From: JBDRLU01 sp043812795
GTDB taxonomy: Bacteria; Chloroflexota; Dehalococcoidia; Dehalococcoidales; UBA2162
Reading direction: 5' to 3'
Assembly: GCA_043812795.1 (NCBI GenBank)
Contig: JBDRLU010000011.1
Coordinates: 1-14,259 of the forward strand
DNA: 14,259 nucleotides
Shown: piece after piece, positions 12,982 through 14,259 of the stretch
Position numbering within the stretch: the first letter of the stretch is position 1
Layout of the letters: each line of letters opens with the position of its first letter
Program-made: the position numbers and the translations under genes
The notes under the pieces: model-generated
The model's database searches: none
Told to the model about the DNA's origin: nothing
What the model saw: the letters and a program-made list of their open reading frames with translations, nothing else

Positions 12982-14100
12982 GTGGGAAACTACGCTTTCG
13001 TATGTTCGTTCGGGGAAGCTGCTTTGACCGCGGTTGACATCTCGAATCCCGCAGCGCCTTTTTGGGTTGCGAGCATATACGGTGGAGGCGCATCTCCCTG
13101 GTTGGATGGAGCCTGCAATGCTTTCTTAGCTGGTAACCTCATCTATGTGGTTAGCTACTACGATGATTCCCTGACGATTATCGACATCACGAATCCAGCT
13201 ACGCCGGTCTTCGTTGGCAGTATTCAAGGTTCAGGAAGCCCAAATTACCTGGGCGGGGCACGAGGGATTTTCGTAGACGGAAGCTATGCGTATGTCACTG
13301 GCTCCGACGACAACTCACTATCGATTTTCGATATATCCGTTCCAGCTGCTCCGACGCTTGCTGGTAGCATTCAGGGAAATTGGACTCCGAACTACCTTGG
13401 AGAAGCTTCTGAAGTTGTTGTTGTCCACCTCTCGGCAGCCCCTACGGTGACCACCGACCCTGCCTCATTAATCGGCACAGTAGATGCCACACTCAATGGC
13501 ACCCTTGATAATGACGGTGGGGGAGCTTGCGACTGTGGATTCGAGTGGGGGGAGACTGACTCCTATGGTAACACCACATCGACACAGAGCAGGACCTCAG
13601 GGCAGAGTTTCCTGCAGGTTATCACCGGTCTAAGTCCCGGCACTACCTATCATTTCCGGGCTTTTGCAACCAGCCTGTCGGGGACAGGCTACGGCGATGA
13701 TAGGACATTCACCACCAAGAAGGCGCCCGTGGTGATGACATACGGAGTAACCAATATCGAGCTTGACTCGGCGGTTCTAATTGGAGAGCTGACTGACGAC
13801 GGCGGCGAAGCCTGCGAGGTTGGTTTTGAGTGGGGGCTGACTGCCCTGTACGGCAAGGTCACAACATGGCAGGGCGGCAAGTACACCGGGGACGCCTTCT
13901 GGCAGGTCATTGCCAGCCTGGAGCCTGATACTACTTACCATTTCCGGGCGCAGGCCAGGAATAGTGTTGGAGCCGCCAGAGGGGCAGATATGACCTTTAA
14001 GACATTGGCTCGGCCGGAAGCTGAAGTTATTGAAGCATTATATTCCGTGCTTGACCCGTCGCTTCTATTACTTATAGAGGAAGAGCCATTGTTCATATAA
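12982..14100 (+). CDS. LVIVD beta-propeller/FN3-like surface protein, probably 5'-truncated
   Basis: A 372-residue protein. Three LVIVD-type repeats of 49 residues each are centred at about 14-32, 63-81 and 112-130 (LTIIDITNPATPVFVGSI and its relatives), which suggests blades of a propeller. Two FN3-like modules follow (about 152-247 and 248-342), each with CxxGFEWG then TTYHFRAxA. The tail (343-372) is acidic and hydrophobic. There is no signal peptide, although such proteins are normally exported, and the GTG at 12982 has no ribosome site. The frame stays open upstream to 12931 with propeller-like wording (RHVEIVGNYAFV), so the true N-terminus has been lost at the junction. It may be a relic or be expressed from a missing upstream part. 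Confidence 0.75.
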   Translation: MGNYAFVCSFGEAALTAVDISNPAAPFWVASIYGGGASPWLDGACNAFLAGNLIYVVSYYDDSLTIIDITNPATPVFVGSIQGSGSPNYLGGARGIFVDGSYAYVTGSDDNSLSIFDISVPAAPTLAGSIQGNWTPNYLGEASEVVVVHLSAAPTVTTDPASLIGTVDATLNGTLDNDGGGACDCGFEWGETDSYGNTTSTQSRTSGQSFLQVITGLSPGTTYHFRAFATSLSGTGYGDDRTFTTKKAPVVMTYGVTNIELDSAVLIGELTDDGGEACEVGFEWGLTALYGKVTTWQGGKYTGDAFWQVIASLEPDTTYHFRAQARNSVGAARGADMTFKTLARPEAEVIEALYSVLDPSLLLLIEEEPLFI

Positions 14101-14132
14101 CTGACCTTGGCTAATTATAAGGAAGGTGCAAT

Positions 14133-14259
14133 ATGAGATACTCGGTAATTTCTAAAGGACTAACACCAGCCCAGCTTGAGGCGGAAATAAAGAAAGTCGG
14201 CGGTAAAGACATAGTCGCGACGGAGCTCCTAGGCCACATTTTTTGTGAACTTAACGAAG
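14133..14259 (+). CDS. N-terminal fragment of a gene running off the window
   Basis: Forty-two codons are visible, starting at ATG 14133 behind GGAAGGTG and 32 bases after the propeller gene's stop. The start MRYSVISKGLTPAQLEAEIK recalls N-terminal propeptide-like segments I have seen on S8 family serine peptidases from Chloroflexota, but the diagnostic part lies beyond the window. No signal peptide is seen in these residues. Confidence 0.55.
   Translation, partial: MRYSVISKGLTPAQLEAEIKKVGGKDIVATELLGHIFCELNE

Overview
The window looks like chromosomal DNA from an uncultured anaerobic bacterium, most likely Chloroflexota (Dehalococcoidia-like). The pointers are the mix of genes (an AmmeMemoRadiSam locus, a stand-alone acyl-CoA mutase large subunit, LVIVD/FN3-type surface protein), short palindromic elements with TGTCATTCTGAG or TGTCATTGCGAG ends that are common in such genomes, and purine-rich Shine-Dalgarno sites. 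No rRNA, tRNA, CRISPR array or complete transposase was seen, so the taxonomic guess is an inference from gene content.

Layout. 1-1461: an amidase-signature hydrolase (minus). 1492-2766: a plus-strand pair, a DUF1893 protein with an apparently leaderless promoter and an MBL-fold hydrolase with an altered metal motif. 2745-4998: minus-strand alpha/beta hydrolase and rarA, separated by two palindromic elements. 5034-6518: an AT-richer minus-strand pair, a three-helix membrane protein with a proline-rich linker and CAP-like C-terminus, preceded in transcription order by a small conserved hypothetical gene. 6588-9154: the AmmeMemoRadiSam locus, radical SAM enzyme amrS followed by a natural AmrB-AmrA fusion, with a multi-arm inverted repeat between them. 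9221-9733: two tandem small membrane-anchored zinc-ribbon proteins (plus). 9808-10445: a toxin-antitoxin operon pairing an AbrB-type antitoxin with a RelE-type toxin, with a clear promoter and operator-like repeats. 10539-12457: an acyl-CoA (methylmalonyl-CoA-like) mutase large subunit with substituted active-site residues, behind a promoter and a terminator-like hairpin in its leader. 12454-12981: a junction with remnants of broken genes (ABC ATPase C-terminal half, an unidentified C-terminus). 12931-14100: an LVIVD beta-propeller/FN3-like protein lacking a normal N-terminus. 14133-end: the start of another gene.

How the genes work together. Most are housekeeping or accessory metabolic genes in one- to two-gene units. 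The AmmeMemoRadiSam genes form the clearest functional set. The most promising points for new biology are the mutase with non-canonical active-site residues and its attenuator-like leader, the hybrid AbrB/RelE module with its repeat operators, and the alternative-stem element inside the AmmeMemoRadiSam operon. I see no clear multi-gene system that is wholly undescribed.
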